64,000 nt of DNA from Nocardioides sp. URHA0020. GTDB lineage: Bacteria > Actinomycetota > Actinomycetes > Propionibacteriales > Nocardioidaceae. The translations under genes were made by a program, and so were the position numbers. Shown here piece by piece: positions 32,688 to 40,254 of the stretch. Below the pieces are notes generated by a model. It saw only the letters and a list, made by a program, of their open reading frames with translations. It was not told the origin of the DNA and searched no databases. How positions within the stretch are numbered: position 1 is the first letter of the stretch; every line of letters starts with the position of its first letter. The stretch is taken from assembly GCF_000620705.1 (NCBI RefSeq), contig NZ_KK211166.1, forward strand, positions 272,822-336,821, written 5' to 3'.

Positions 32688-32903
32688 AGCCAGCCACGAC
32701 TCCCGGTGACCGATCCACCGACGCACACCCGCACACCCGTGGATCTCCCACCGCTCAACGACCAGCAGGCCCGGGACGTCGTACCAGTCGTGGGGCCCAC
32801 GACTCGTAGGACGCCCCGGGCCTGACGGACCGGCTGACGCGCTGACGGCCCTGACAGGCCTGACGGCCCTGACCGACCAGCGCCCGCGACGACGCACACC
32901 AGC
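32688..32903. other. Non-coding stretch with long hairpin and 9-base iterations
   Basis: No credible gene is seen. At 32766-32824 there is a 59-base inverted repeat: 28-base arms with 25 pairs, and a 3-base centre. The outer arms read CAGGCCCGGG/CCCGGGCCTG. It runs into six CTGAC words starting at 32822, 32834, 32842, 32851, 32860 and 32869; the last four are exactly 9 bases apart. It could be a terminator, a structured RNA or a protein-binding site. Confidence 0.5.
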
Positions 32904-33047
32904 TCATCGGAGGTGCGTGGTCAGCCGCAGCATCTCGAACTGGACGTCGCGCTGCTGCTGGGCGCGCATGGCCTGGAGGCGGTGGTGCTTGTCGACGCTC
33001 GACATCGAGCGCCACGCCCGGCGCCGCTGGAGCTGGATCGTCTTCAT
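32904..33047 (-). CDS. 47-residue basic protein, paralogue of the one at 39716-39859
   Basis: A small protein, MKTIQLQRRRAWRSMSSVDK onwards, rich in Arg, Gln and His. It has a good gagagga ribosome site nine bases before ATG 33047. It shares with the protein at 39716-39859 the same length (47) and the pattern MxT-x(7-8)-WRS(M/L)(S/T)Sx(D/E)Kxx-RL-xx-(M/L)R-xx-QQ. This shared pattern between unlinked places is strong evidence that both are real genes. A single basic amphipathic helix is likely. No known family was recognised. Confidence 0.65.
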   Translation of the reverse strand: MKTIQLQRRRAWRSMSSVDKHHRLQAMRAQQQRDVQFEMLRLTTHLR

Positions 33048-33090
33048 GGGTGAGTTCCTCTCGGGTGGTTGCCCGCCACCCTGGCGAGCA

Positions 33091-33105
33091 CGCCCATCGT
33101 GGGCG
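33091..33105 (-). terminator. Hairpin after the 53-residue gene
   Basis: CGCCCA, 3 bases, TGGGCG lies 15 bases past the stop of the minus-strand gene ending at 33120. A second hairpin (GGGTGG/CCACCC, 33063-33081) follows. Together they probably separate this gene from the 47-residue gene. Confidence 0.4.
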
Positions 33106-33119
33106 CACCCGCTTGGAGC

Positions 33120-33281
33120 TCACTGGGAGTCGGCTTGGGACTCCTCGAGACGCTGGTGCAGCCGATCGCGGACCTGCTCCGGCGTCAGCTGCGCCCGTTG
33201 GCGCTGATCGCGCGCGATGATGGCCCCGGACGCGGCCACCCCTGCCAGCCCGGCCACACCGAGCACCTTCCACAGCTTCAC
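33120..33281 (-). CDS. 53-residue single-pass membrane protein
   Basis: Begins (GTG) KLWKVLGVAGLAGVAASG, giving one membrane helix at about 4-21, then ARDQRQRAQLTPEQVRDRLHQRLEE, a charged cytoplasmic helix. The ribosome site ggagga is six bases before GTG 33281. Such tiny proteins with a helix and the TPEQVRDRL segment are widespread in actinobacteria but have no assigned function. The start lies 12 bases from the divergent amidase gene, and the two genes share a palindromic ribosome-site sequence. Confidence 0.7.
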   Translation of the reverse strand: MKLWKVLGVAGLAGVAASGAIIARDQRQRAQLTPEQVRDRLHQRLEESQADSQ

Positions 33282-33293
33282 GAGGACTCCTCC
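33282..33293. promoter_or_regulatory. Shared palindromic ribosome-binding region of two divergent genes
   Basis: The whole 12-base gap between divergent starts (GTG 33281 minus, ATG 33294 plus) is GAGGACTCCTCC. Read on the plus strand GAGGA serves the amidase gene; on the minus strand GGAGGA serves the membrane protein. Promoters for each must lie within the other gene. Confidence 0.6.
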
Positions 33294-33896
33294 ATGACCT
33301 TGACGCTCGACCAAGCGGTCGACCTCACCCGCACCGGCGACCTCTGGCTCTTCCGCGGGAGCTCGGCTGCCGACCACGCTATCCGGGTCGTGACCAACGC
33401 GCCGGTCAACCACGTCGGGATGGCGGTCGTCCTGGACGACCTGCCGCCGTTGATGTGGCACGCCGAGCTCGGCAAGGGCCTGCGCGACGTCTGGACCGAC
33501 AGCCACCACCGCGGCGTGCAGCTGCACGACCTGCGCGAGGCGGTGGTCCAGTGGACCGGGCGCTACGAGCAGCAGGCGTGGCTGCGTCAGCTCGACCTGA
33601 CGGTGACCCGCCAGATGGAGGACGGCGTCCTGCGGGCGATCGGCCGCCTCGACGGCACGCCGTTCCCCTCGACGGCCAAGCTGGTGGGGCGCTGGGCGCG
33701 AGGTCGGGTACGGCGCGCCGCGTCGGCCGAGCTCACCTACTGCGCCGAGGTCGTGGCGGCGACGTACGAGGAGATGGGGCTGCTCGGGAGCGACCGGCCC
33801 ACGAACTACTACGACCCCGGGATGTTCTGGTCCGGCGACGACCTCGAGCTGCTCGGCGGTGCCGTGCTCGGCGGCGAGGTCGCCGTCCGGACCTAG
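33294..33896 (+). CDS. Permuted papain-like amidase (YiiX/C92 type)
   Basis: A 200-residue protein of the circularly permuted NlpC/P60 superfamily. The His motif NHVGMAVV is at about 39-46 and the catalytic Cys motif TYCAEVVAATYEEMG at about 148. An N-terminal GDLWLFRG strand is also typical. Members hydrolyse amide or ester bonds in peptides or lipids. No signal peptide is seen, so it probably acts in the cytoplasm. It starts at ATG 33294, 12 bases from the divergent small membrane protein gene. Its position near the toxin cassette may be coincidental. Confidence 0.75.
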   Translation: MTLTLDQAVDLTRTGDLWLFRGSSAADHAIRVVTNAPVNHVGMAVVLDDLPPLMWHAELGKGLRDVWTDSHHRGVQLHDLREAVVQWTGRYEQQAWLRQLDLTVTRQMEDGVLRAIGRLDGTPFPSTAKLVGRWARGRVRRAASAELTYCAEVVAATYEEMGLLGSDRPTNYYDPGMFWSGDDLELLGGAVLGGEVAVRT

Positions 33897-33900
33897 AGCA

Positions 33901-34395
33901 TCAGGCCGTGGCGCCCTGCGACTTCCAGTACTCGTTCAGCGCGCCGTTGGTCTTCACGAACCACACGATCGGGCCGACCAGGAGGAGCCACGCCAACAAG
34001 AGGTACCAGAGACCGGTCGCCGCGCCGACCGGCCGGGCCTGCCCCTTGCGCTCGTAGAGCCCGCCGACCTCGTTGGGGCTGATGAACGGCATCACGATGC
34101 CGACGACCAGCGCGAGCAGCAGGGCGATGCCGCCGCCGATCCCGTTGCCGCTGTGCCGCTTCATCTCGTCGTGGGTCTTGTAGTACCAGACGAGGGAGTA
34201 GATGCCGAGGGTCACCACCATGAGCAGGAAGCAGGTGCCGGTGCTGCGGATCTGGCCGAGCGGACCGTCGGCCGGGCCGCCCATCGGCGCCAGCGGGTAG
34301 CCCGGGCCGGCAGGCGCGGGAGGACCGCCGTACGGCGGCGGCGCGGCGGCCGGCAGGTCCGGCGTCTCGGCAGGCGGGTCGTAGCTCTCGGTCAT
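33901..34395 (-). CDS. DUF4234 membrane protein
   Basis: A 164-residue protein. A Pro/Gly/Ala-rich N-terminus (1-47) is followed by the DUF4234 signature RSTGTCFLLMVVTLGIYSLVWYYKTHDEMKRHS at 50-82 (helix 1 and loop), a second helix (about 87-107) and a third (about 127-147, LWYLLLAWLLLVGPIVWFVK). The function of DUF4234 is unknown. The start ATG 34395 has a gagga ribosome site. It is convergent with the amidase gene, with four bases between stops. Confidence 0.85.
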   Translation of the reverse strand: MTESYDPPAETPDLPAAAPPPYGGPPAPAGPGYPLAPMGGPADGPLGQIRSTGTCFLLMVVTLGIYSLVWYYKTHDEMKRHSGNGIGGGIALLLALVVGIVMPFISPNEVGGLYERKGQARPVGAATGLWYLLLAWLLLVGPIVWFVKTNGALNEYWKSQGATA

Positions 34396-34500
34396 GGATC
34401 AGTCCTCACGTCGTGGGCAGGCACCCCTGAGGTTAGGACCGGCGAGTCCGCACGGCGGGCAATTCGAGGAATCCCTCGGCTCGGAGCCGACAATGGACCC

Positions 34501-35130
34501 ATGACCGGCCTGGAGGAGACCAGAGCGACGTACGCCGAGGCGAGCGCCGCCTTCCTCGCCCTGGCCGCCCGGCTCCCGGTCGAGCGGTACGCCGAGCCCG
34601 CCCTCGGCAACTGGGACCTGCGCTCCCTCGTGGGCCACACCGCCCGCTCCCTGATCACCGTGACGACGTACCTCAGCACCCGCGCCGACGCGGTGGAGAC
34701 CGAGGACGCGGCCGACTACTTCGCGACCGTCAGCCGGCTCGTCCACGGCACCGTCCGCGACCAGGTGCACCTGCGCGGGGTCGAGGCCGGCATCGCCCTC
34801 GGCGACGAACCGATGACGGTGCTCGCCAACGCGCGCGACGAGGCGGAGATGGCGCTCGACCTGCTGGAGGGCACCGACCCGGTCGTCACCACGGCGGCCG
34901 GCGGGATGCGGGTCAGCGACTACCTGCCGACGCGCACCTTCGAGCTCACCGTGCACAGCCTCGACATCGCCCGCGCCACCGGCATCGACTTCGTCCCGCC
35001 CGCGGAGGCGCTCGCCGACACCCTCGCCCTGGCGAGCGCCAGTGCGCTGCGGCAGGGGTACGGCGTCGAGGTGCTCCTCGCGCTCACCGGTCGCCAGCCG
35101 CTGCCCGAGGGCGCGTCGGTCGTGCCGTAG
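34501..35130 (+). CDS. Mycothiol-dependent maleylpyruvate isomerase-like (DinB-fold) protein
   Basis: A 209-residue helical protein of the MDMPI_N/TIGR03083 type. RLPVERYAEPALGNWDLRSLVGHTARSL near the N-terminus has the W and GH motif that places a metal-binding His at about 47. TFELTVHSLDIARATG near 147 provides further conserved His. These four-helix proteins are the actinobacterial counterpart of DinB/YfiT thiol transferases that use mycothiol. The substrate is unknown. A GACAAT box six bases before ATG 34501 suggests a leaderless start. Confidence 0.82.
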   Translation: MTGLEETRATYAEASAAFLALAARLPVERYAEPALGNWDLRSLVGHTARSLITVTTYLSTRADAVETEDAADYFATVSRLVHGTVRDQVHLRGVEAGIALGDEPMTVLANARDEAEMALDLLEGTDPVVTTAAGGMRVSDYLPTRTFELTVHSLDIARATGIDFVPPAEALADTLALASASALRQGYGVEVLLALTGRQPLPEGASVVP

Positions 35131-35134
35131 GCGC

Positions 35135-35524
35135 TCAGAGCAGCGAGCTGGCGTCCCCGGGCACGTCGACCGCGTGCTCGCGCAGCGACGCGATCGGCAC
35201 CAGCTCCAGGGTGCGCGCGTTGGTCGACGCGAGCACCACCGGCGGGGCGAGGCCGTCCTCGTACGCCTCCAGCCAGCGCGTCGCGACGACGCACCACCGG
35301 TCGCCGGGGTGCAGCCCGGCGAAGCCGTACTCGGGCCGCGGGGTCGACAGGTCGTTGCCGACCGCCCGCTGGTGACGCAGGAAGTCGTCGGTCACCACTG
35401 CGCAGATGCTGTGCAGCCCGACGTCCTCCGGCCCGCAGGTGCAGTAGCCGTCGCGGTAGAAGCCGGTGACCGGGTCGGTGCCGCACGGCTCGAGCTCGCC
35501 GCCGAGGACGTTCAGCTCGCTCAT
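35135..35524 (-). CDS. DUF2237 protein
   Basis: A 129-residue protein. It begins NVLGGELEPCGTDPVTGFYRDG and contains CTCGPEDVGLHSICAVVTDDFL and RPEYGFAGLHPGDRWCVVATRW, the full DUF2237 pattern. Several invariant cysteines (in EPCGTDP, CTCGPED and WCVVA) suggest metal binding or redox activity. Function unknown. It is downstream of the Mrr-N-like gene on the same strand, with 15 bases between, so they are probably co-transcribed. Confidence 0.85.
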   Translation of the reverse strand: MSELNVLGGELEPCGTDPVTGFYRDGYCTCGPEDVGLHSICAVVTDDFLRHQRAVGNDLSTPRPEYGFAGLHPGDRWCVVATRWLEAYEDGLAPPVVLASTNARTLELVPIASLREHAVDVPGDASSLL

Positions 35525-35539
35525 CGGGCCGGCCTCGGG

Positions 35540-35980
35540 TCAGTCCGCGAGGGACCAGACGCCGGGCTGCCCCTTCGTCATGATGCCGTCGGCGACCAGG
35601 GCCTGGCGGGCCCGCCGGGCGGCGTACCGCCACCGCAGCTCACCCTCCGGCGTCTTGTCGTGGTCCGCCGTGGTCAGCCGCTCGCCCACCGCGGTCTCCA
35701 GCGCGGCGAAGAGGTCGTCCTGCTCGAGGCTGCCGCCGTGCTCGCGCAGCACCTCGAGGATGTCGGGCTTGAACGCGTCGGGCGGGGTCCACTTGCGTGG
35801 GACCGCGCGCGCCGGCTGCGACGTCGACGTCGGCGTCGAGGTCGCCTTGCGGCGGGTGACGGGCGAGGCCCGAGGAGTGCTCACCCGGGCCGCAGCCGGA
35901 GGCGGCGGCGCCGGCGGGTTGCCGTGGATGCACGTGCTCCAGGGGAGGTCACACAGGTCGCAGTAGTCCGGCTCGCTCAT
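35540..35980 (-). CDS. Zinc-ribbon plus winged-helix (Mrr N-terminal-like) protein
   Basis: A 146-residue protein. The N-terminal CDLCDLPWSTCIHG (7-20) could bind zinc. A Pro/Ser/Thr/Arg-rich linker (22-65) leads to a winged-helix domain (66-146). That domain ends in RWRYAARRARQALVADGIM and GVWSLAD, the typical end of the Mrr N-terminal domain that reads DNA in type IV restriction enzymes. The nuclease domain is absent, so this is a stand-alone DNA-binding protein, perhaps a regulator. ATG 35980 is supported by a leaderless box. Confidence 0.72.
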   Translation of the reverse strand: MSEPDYCDLCDLPWSTCIHGNPPAPPPPAAARVSTPRASPVTRRKATSTPTSTSQPARAVPRKWTPPDAFKPDILEVLREHGGSLEQDDLFAALETAVGERLTTADHDKTPEGELRWRYAARRARQALVADGIMTKGQPGVWSLAD

Positions 35981-35987
35981 CGTCGCC

Positions 35988-35993
35988 AGCCTA
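35988..35993 (-). promoter_or_regulatory. -10 box of leaderless Mrr-N-like gene promoter
   Basis: On the minus strand, TAGGCT ends 7 bases before ATG 35980. It is 4 bases from the oppositely oriented box at 35998-36003, so the two promoters are back to back. Confidence 0.5.
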
Positions 35994-35997
35994 GCCG

Positions 35998-36003
35998 TAC
36001 GCT
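35998..36003 (+). promoter_or_regulatory. -10 box of leaderless SHOCT-gene promoter
   Basis: TACGCT ends 6 bases before GTG 36010 and supports that start. Confidence 0.5.
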
Positions 36004-36009
36004 TCGAAC

Positions 36010-36432
36010 GTGGACGAGGAGAGTCGTACGGCGACCGGGCTGCTCGACGGCATGCCGGCACACATCGAGCTCACCGACGAGCGGCTGGTCGTGCGGATCG
36101 GCAGCGAGGCGGTCCCGCGCTACGAGGTCGCCTTCCACCAGATCACCGCCGTGGAGGGCCTGGCCGGACTGATGACCGGCTACCTCACCATCCACATGGG
36201 CGACGACAGGCTGGTCTTCTCCCGCATCGCCAAGGCCGACGTCCTGCCGATGGCCGACGCGCTGCGCACGCTGGTGGCGCACGCGGAGCCGGCACCCGAC
36301 GAGCCGCCGGTCGACGGGCACCCGCCGTCGCCGCTCGACGAGCTGGAGCGGATCGGCCGGCTCCGGGACTCGGGAATCCTGACGCCGGACGAGTTCGACG
36401 AGGCGAAGCGCAAGCTCCTCGACCGGCTCTGA
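36010..36432 (+). CDS. SHOCT-domain protein
   Basis: A 140-residue protein. The N-terminal ~85 residues form a PH-like beta domain (HIELTDERLVVRIG, VEGLAGLMTGYLTIHMGDDRLVF), as seen in DUF4429-type proteins. The C-terminal SHOCT motif is at about 107-138 (LDELERIGRLRDSGILTPDEFDEAKRKLL). SHOCT is a short helical module thought to mediate oligomerisation or membrane-protein contact. No specific role is known. It starts at GTG 36010, and its promoter is back to back with that of the Mrr-N-like gene. Confidence 0.8.
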   Translation: MDEESRTATGLLDGMPAHIELTDERLVVRIGSEAVPRYEVAFHQITAVEGLAGLMTGYLTIHMGDDRLVFSRIAKADVLPMADALRTLVAHAEPAPDEPPVDGHPPSPLDELERIGRLRDSGILTPDEFDEAKRKLLDRL

Positions 36433-36448
36433 GCCTCCGGGCGGCGCC

Positions 36449-38656
36449 CTAGGACCTGCGCAGCCGCAGGGCGTTGGTCACCACGCTGACCGAGCTCAGC
36501 GCCATCGCGGCGCCGGCCAGCACCGGGTCGAGCAGGAGGCCGTGCCACCAGTAGAGCGCGCCGGCCGCGACCGGGATCAGCAGCACGTTGTAGGCGAACG
36601 CCCACACGAGGCCCTGCTTGATCGTCCGGACCGTGCGCCGGGACAGGTCGATCGCGGAGACGACGCCCTGCAGGTCCCCGCCGACCAGCGTGACGTCGGA
36701 GGCGGCGACCGCGACGTCGGTGCCGGTGCCGATCGCGATGCCGAGGTCGGCGCCCGCCAGGGCCGGCGCGTCGTTGACGCCGTCGCCCACCATCGCCACC
36801 ACGTGACCGGCCGCCTGCAGCTCGGCCACCCGCGCCGCCTTGTCCGCAGGTCGTACGTCGGTCAGCACGTGGTCGATGCCGACCTCGGCGGCGACCGCGC
36901 GGGCGCTGGTCTCGTGGTCGCCGGTGACCATCCACACCTCGAGCCCGAGGTCGCGCAGCTGCGCCACCGCGGCCGCCGAGCTCGGCTTGACGGTGTCCGT
37001 GACCTCCAGGCGACCGGCGTACGCACCGTCCACGGCGACCAGGATCCCGGCGCCGTACGCCGTGACGCCGTGCGCCGCCAGGTGCGCCGCGTTGCCGGCG
37101 ACCACGGTGCGGTCACCGATCTCGGCCACGACTCCGTGGCCGGGCGTGGAGTCGAAGCTGTCGACCGTCGGCAGGGTCAGTCCGCGCTCGCGGGCGGCCC
37201 GGACGACCGCCTCCCCGACCGGGTGCTCGCTGCCGACCTCGGCCGCAGCCACGAGCGCGACGAGCTCGTCGCTGCTCCAGGGGTCGACCGTCGTGACAGC
37301 GGCGAGGTCGGGACGGCCGCGCGTGATCGTGCCGGTCTTGTCGAGCACGACCGCGGTCAGCCGCCGCGCCGTCTCGAGCGCGAGGCCGTCGCCGATGAGG
37401 ATGCCCAGCTCGGCGGCGCGTCCGGTGCCGACCATCACCGCGGTCGGCGTGGCCAGCCCGAGCGCGCACGGGCAGGCGATGATCAGCACCGCGATCGTCG
37501 TACCGATCGCGAGGGTCACCCGCTGCCCCTCCGGGCCGAACGTCAGCCAGCTGAGGAAGGTCACCAGCGCGACCACCAGCACCGCCGGCACGAACCACGC
37601 CGACACCTTGTCGACCAGCCGCTGGATCGGCGGCGCCGAGGCCTGGGCGTCCTCGACCAGGCGCACGATCTGGGCCAGCGCGCTGTCGGCGCCGACGGCC
37701 GTGGTGCGGACCACGAGGGTCCCGGTGGTGTTGACGGTCGCGCCGATCACGGCGGCTCCGACGGTCTTGTCGACGGGCAGGCTCTCGCCGGTGAGCATCG
37801 ACTCGTCGACGGCGGAGCGGCCCTCGGTGACGACGCCGTCGACCGGCAGCTTCTCCCCCGGGCGGACCCGGACCAGGTCACCGACCACGACGCCGGTCAG
37901 GGGCACGTCGACCTCGACGTCCCCGCGCAGCACGCGCGCGGTCGCCGGGGCGAGACCCACCAGGGCCCGCAGGGAGGAGGCGGTGCGCTTCTTGGCCTTG
38001 AGCTCCAGCCAGCGGCCCAGCAGCACCAGGGCCACCACGATCAGGGCGGTCTCGAAGTAGAGGTGCAGCGGCAGCCCCCACCGCTCGGCGAGCTCCGGCC
38101 AGAGGACCACGAAGGCGCTGTAGCCGTACGCCGTGCCGGTGCCCAGCGCGACCAGGGTGTCCATGCTGGTGGTGCGGTGCTTGAGGTTGGTCCACGCCTG
38201 GCGGTAGATGTCCTGACCGGCCCAGGCCTGGACGACCGTGGCGACCACGAGCAGCACCGGCCCCAGCCAGCCCATCGGGTCGAGGTCGCCCGGCAGGTAC
38301 ATCACCGCCATCAGCGCCAGGCCCGTGACCAGGGCGACCTGCCAGCGCCGCCGAAGGGTGGCGATCTCCAGGTCGCGCCGGGCGTCGAGACCCGCGCCGG
38401 GGTCGGCGGTCAGCTCCGGCACGGCCGCGCGGACGGTCCCGCCGTACCCCGCCTTGGCGACCGCCGCCGAGAGCACGGTGGCGTCCACGGCCCGCGGGTC
38501 GTAGGTGACGGCGGCGGTCTCGGTCGCAAGGTTCACCGAGGCCTCAACCACGCCGTCGACCCGGGTCAGCGCCTTGGCGACGCGGTTGACGCAGGACGCG
38601 CAGGTCATCCCCTCGATGTCGAGGGTCGACTCGGCCAGCGTCTCCGTGGTGCTCAC
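36449..38656 (-). CDS. copA: Copper-exporting P1B-type ATPase
   Basis: A 735-residue heavy-metal pump. The N-terminal metal-binding domain has GMTCASC with Cys19 and Cys22. It has eight membrane helices, the transport motif [10 protein letters not shown], the phosphorylation site [14 protein letters not shown] in the nucleotide domain and [10 protein letters not shown]. The C-terminal helices ([16 protein letters not shown] and [15 protein letters not shown]) match Cu(I) exporters. It pumps Cu(I) out of the cell. GTG 38656 is chosen because a leaderless -10 box and a CsoR-like operator lie just upstream. No csoR or copZ gene is adjacent. Confidence 0.93.
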   Translation of the reverse strand: MSTTETLAESTLDIEGMTCASCVNRVAKALTRVDGVVEASVNLATETAAVTYDPRAVDATVLSAAVAKAGYGGTVRAAVPELTADPGAGLDARRDLEIATLRRRWQVALVTGLALMAVMYLPGDLDPMGWLGPVLLVVATVVQAWAGQDIYRQAWTNLKHRTTSMDTLVALGTGTAYGYSAFVVLWPELAERWGLPLHLYFETALIVVALVLLGRWLELKAKKRTASSLRALVGLAPATARVLRGDVEVDVPLTGVVVGDLVRVRPGEKLPVDGVVTEGRSAVDESMLTGESLPVDKTVGAAVIGATVNTTGTLVVRTTAVGADSALAQIVRLVEDAQASAPPIQRLVDKVSAWFVPAVLVVALVTFLSWLTFGPEGQRVTLAIGTTIAVLIIACPCALGLATPTAVMVGTGRAAELGILIGDGLALETARRLTAVVLDKTGTITRGRPDLAAVTTVDPWSSDELVALVAAAEVGSEHPVGEAVVRAARERGLTLPTVDSFDSTPGHGVVAEIGDRTVVAGNAAHLAAHGVTAYGAGILVAVDGAYAGRLEVTDTVKPSSAAAVAQLRDLGLEVWMVTGDHETSARAVAAEVGIDHVLTDVRPADKAARVAELQAAGHVVAMVGDGVNDAPALAGADLGIAIGTGTDVAVAASDVTLVGGDLQGVVSAIDLSRRTVRTIKQGLVWAFAYNVLLIPVAAGALYWWHGLLLDPVLAGAAMALSSVSVVTNALRLRRS

Positions 38657-38663
38657 GAGATCG

Positions 38664-38669
38664 ACGGTA
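38664..38669 (-). promoter_or_regulatory. -10 box of leaderless copA promoter
   Basis: On the minus strand, TACCGT ends 7 bases before GTG 38656. It places the promoter directly next to the CsoR-like palindrome. Confidence 0.5.
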
Positions 38670-38672
38670 ACA

Positions 38673-38687
38673 TACCCCCCAGGGGTA
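38673..38687. promoter_or_regulatory. CsoR-like copper operator
   Basis: TACCCC-N3-GGGGTA lies immediately upstream of the copA -10 box. CsoR repressors bind palindromes with TACCC/GGGTA arms in front of copper-export genes and leave when Cu(I) binds. The position, between -35 and -10, fits repression. Confidence 0.6.
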
Positions 38688-38708
38688 CCCAAGGGCGTGC
38701 GTCGAGCG

Positions 38709-39698
38709 TCACCAGCGGCCGTGGACCGCCGCCCGGAAGTGCTCGTCGTAGATCCGGCGTACGCCGTCCAGCAGCTCCTGGGGCAGCGGGTCGGCGTCGC
38801 CGGCGGCCGCGTTGGCCCGCGCCTGGCCGGCGTTGCGCGCGCCCGGGATCACCGTGCTGACGCCCGGCTGCTGCCACGCCCACGCGAGCGCGACCTCGGC
38901 CGGACTGAGCCCGGTCGGGCCGACCTCGTCGATCAGGGCCGAGAACTTCCGCGCCGCGCGGACACCGGTCTCGAAGTCCACCCCCGCGAAGGTCTCGCCC
39001 ACGTCGAAGGCGCTGCCGTCGCGGTTGTAGGTGCGGTGGTCGTCGGCGGCGAAGGTGGTGCTCTCGTCGTACTTCCCGGACAGCAGCCCCGACGCGAGCG
39101 GCACCCGCACGATGATCCCGACGCCGGCCTCCTGCGCTGCCGGCAGCACCGCGTCGAGCGGCTTGAGGCGGAACGCGTTGAGGATGATCTGGATCGAGGC
39201 CACCCCCGGGCGCGCGATCGCCGATAGCGCCTGGTCGACCGTCTCGACGCTCAGCCCGTACGCCGCGATCGCGCCCTCGGCGACCAGCGTGTCGAGGGCG
39301 TCGTACGTCGCGTCCGCGTCCACGGTCGCGCTCGGCGGGCAGTGCAGCTGCACGAGGTCGAGGGTGTCGACGCCGAGGTTGCGCCGGGACCGGTCGGTCC
39401 AGGCGCGGAAGTTGTCGAGGGAGTAGTTCTCGGGCACCTGGTCGAGCCGGCGACCCATCTTGGTGGCGACGGTGATGCCCTCGTGGGTCTGGAGGAACCT
39501 GCCGATCACCTGCTCGCTGCGCCCGTCGCCGTACACGTCCGCGGTGTCGAAGAACGTCACCCCCGCCTCGGCGGAGGCCTCCAGCACGGCGAGCGCGTCG
39601 TCCTCGGAGACGTCACCCCAGTCGGCACCGAGCTGCCACGTGCCGAGTCCGACGACCGAGATCTCACGACCGGTCCTGCCCAGGGTGCGCTGCTCCAT
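38709..39698 (-). CDS. Aldo/keto reductase
   Basis: A 329-residue TIM-barrel oxidoreductase that uses NADPH. The active site Asp-Tyr-Lys-His set is visible: [14 protein letters not shown] (Asp and Tyr near 51-56), TKMGRR (Lys near 80) and LVQLHCPP (His near 119). [12 protein letters not shown] near the N-terminus is typical of the AKR11/12-type proteins. The substrate cannot be told. It is the gene after copA on the same strand only in orientation: it lies upstream, with 52 bases between its stop and the copA start. Confidence 0.9.
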   Translation of the reverse strand: MEQRTLGRTGREISVVGLGTWQLGADWGDVSEDDALAVLEASAEAGVTFFDTADVYGDGRSEQVIGRFLQTHEGITVATKMGRRLDQVPENYSLDNFRAWTDRSRRNLGVDTLDLVQLHCPPSATVDADATYDALDTLVAEGAIAAYGLSVETVDQALSAIARPGVASIQIILNAFRLKPLDAVLPAAQEAGVGIIVRVPLASGLLSGKYDESTTFAADDHRTYNRDGSAFDVGETFAGVDFETGVRAARKFSALIDEVGPTGLSPAEVALAWAWQQPGVSTVIPGARNAGQARANAAAGDADPLPQELLDGVRRIYDEHFRAAVHGRW

Positions 39699-39715
39699 GC
39701 ACCGAGTCTGTCAGG

Positions 39716-39859
39716 TCAGGTGGAGCGCCCCAGGAGCAGGACCCGGGCATCCCTGGCCACCTGCTGGTGCTGGCGCTGGCGCAGGCCGGCGAGGCGGCGC
39801 TGCTTCTCGGCGGAGGTGAGCGAGCGCCAGTCCGGGCGCGGTGCGCTGAGGGTCTGCAT
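39716..39859 (-). CDS. 47-residue basic protein, paralogue of the one at 32904-33047
   Basis: A small protein, MQTLSAPRPDWRSLTSAEKQ onwards, then RRLAGLRQRQHQQVARDARV. Same length and pattern as the protein at 32904-33047: Trp-Arg-Ser near 11-13, a Ser-x-(E/D)-Lys turn, Arg-Leu, then an Arg/Gln-rich helix. It probably folds as one or two amphipathic basic helices. Its start lacks a clear ribosome site or TAnnnT box, so the exact start is less sure. It lies 17 bases past the aldo/keto reductase start on the same strand, so it would be upstream in a shared transcript. Confidence 0.6.
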   Translation of the reverse strand: MQTLSAPRPDWRSLTSAEKQRRLAGLRQRQHQQVARDARVLLLGRST

Positions 39860-39918
39860 GTCGGTGAGGAGCGGTCCGGCACCCGCGAGATACCAAGATC
39901 CGGGTGCAGAATCGACCC

Positions 39919-40251
39919 ATGGCGTACGACGAGGCGCTCGCCGAGCAGCTCCGCGAGGTCGCGGCCGGTCTGCCCGGGATCAGTGAGCGGAAGATGTTCG
40001 GCGGTCTGGCGTTCCTGGTCCACGGCAACATGGCGGTCGCCGCCAGCGGCTCCGGCGGTCTGCTCCTGCGGGTGCCGCCCGAGCGCACGGCCGAGCTGCT
40101 GGGCGAGCCGCACACCGACGAGTTCGTGATGCGCGAGCGGTCGATGGCCGGGTGGCTGCGGGTGGAGCCGGGCGGGCTGGCGACGTACGACGACGTCGAG
40201 CGCTGGGCCGAGATCGGGCTCGACCACGCCGCGACGCTGCCACCGAAGTAG
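39919..40251 (+). CDS. TfoX N-terminal-domain protein
   Basis: A 110-residue protein with a single TfoX_N domain. It begins MAYDEALAEQLREVAAGLPG, has ERKMFGGLAFLVHGNMAVAA (about 28-47) and the later EFVMRERSMAGWLRVEP segment. In Haemophilus and Vibrio TfoX governs competence, but single-domain actinobacterial versions have no proven role. ATG 39919 matches the usual N-terminus of the family; GTG 39904 is the alternative. A CAGAAT box ends six bases before the ATG. Confidence 0.85.
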   Translation: MAYDEALAEQLREVAAGLPGISERKMFGGLAFLVHGNMAVAASGSGGLLLRVPPERTAELLGEPHTDEFVMRERSMAGWLRVEPGGLATYDDVERWAEIGLDHAATLPPK

Positions 40252-40254
40252 CAG

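Noticed and set aside
32295..32902. Possibility that the iterations at 32822-32880 are a CRISPR array
   Set aside because: The units are 9 bases long without spacers, far below CRISPR size, and no cas gene is present.
33294..33896. Amidase as a fifth member of the toxin cassette
   Set aside because: Two minus-strand genes, a repeat and terminator-like hairpins separate it from the cassette, and GC content returns to normal, so linkage is not supported.
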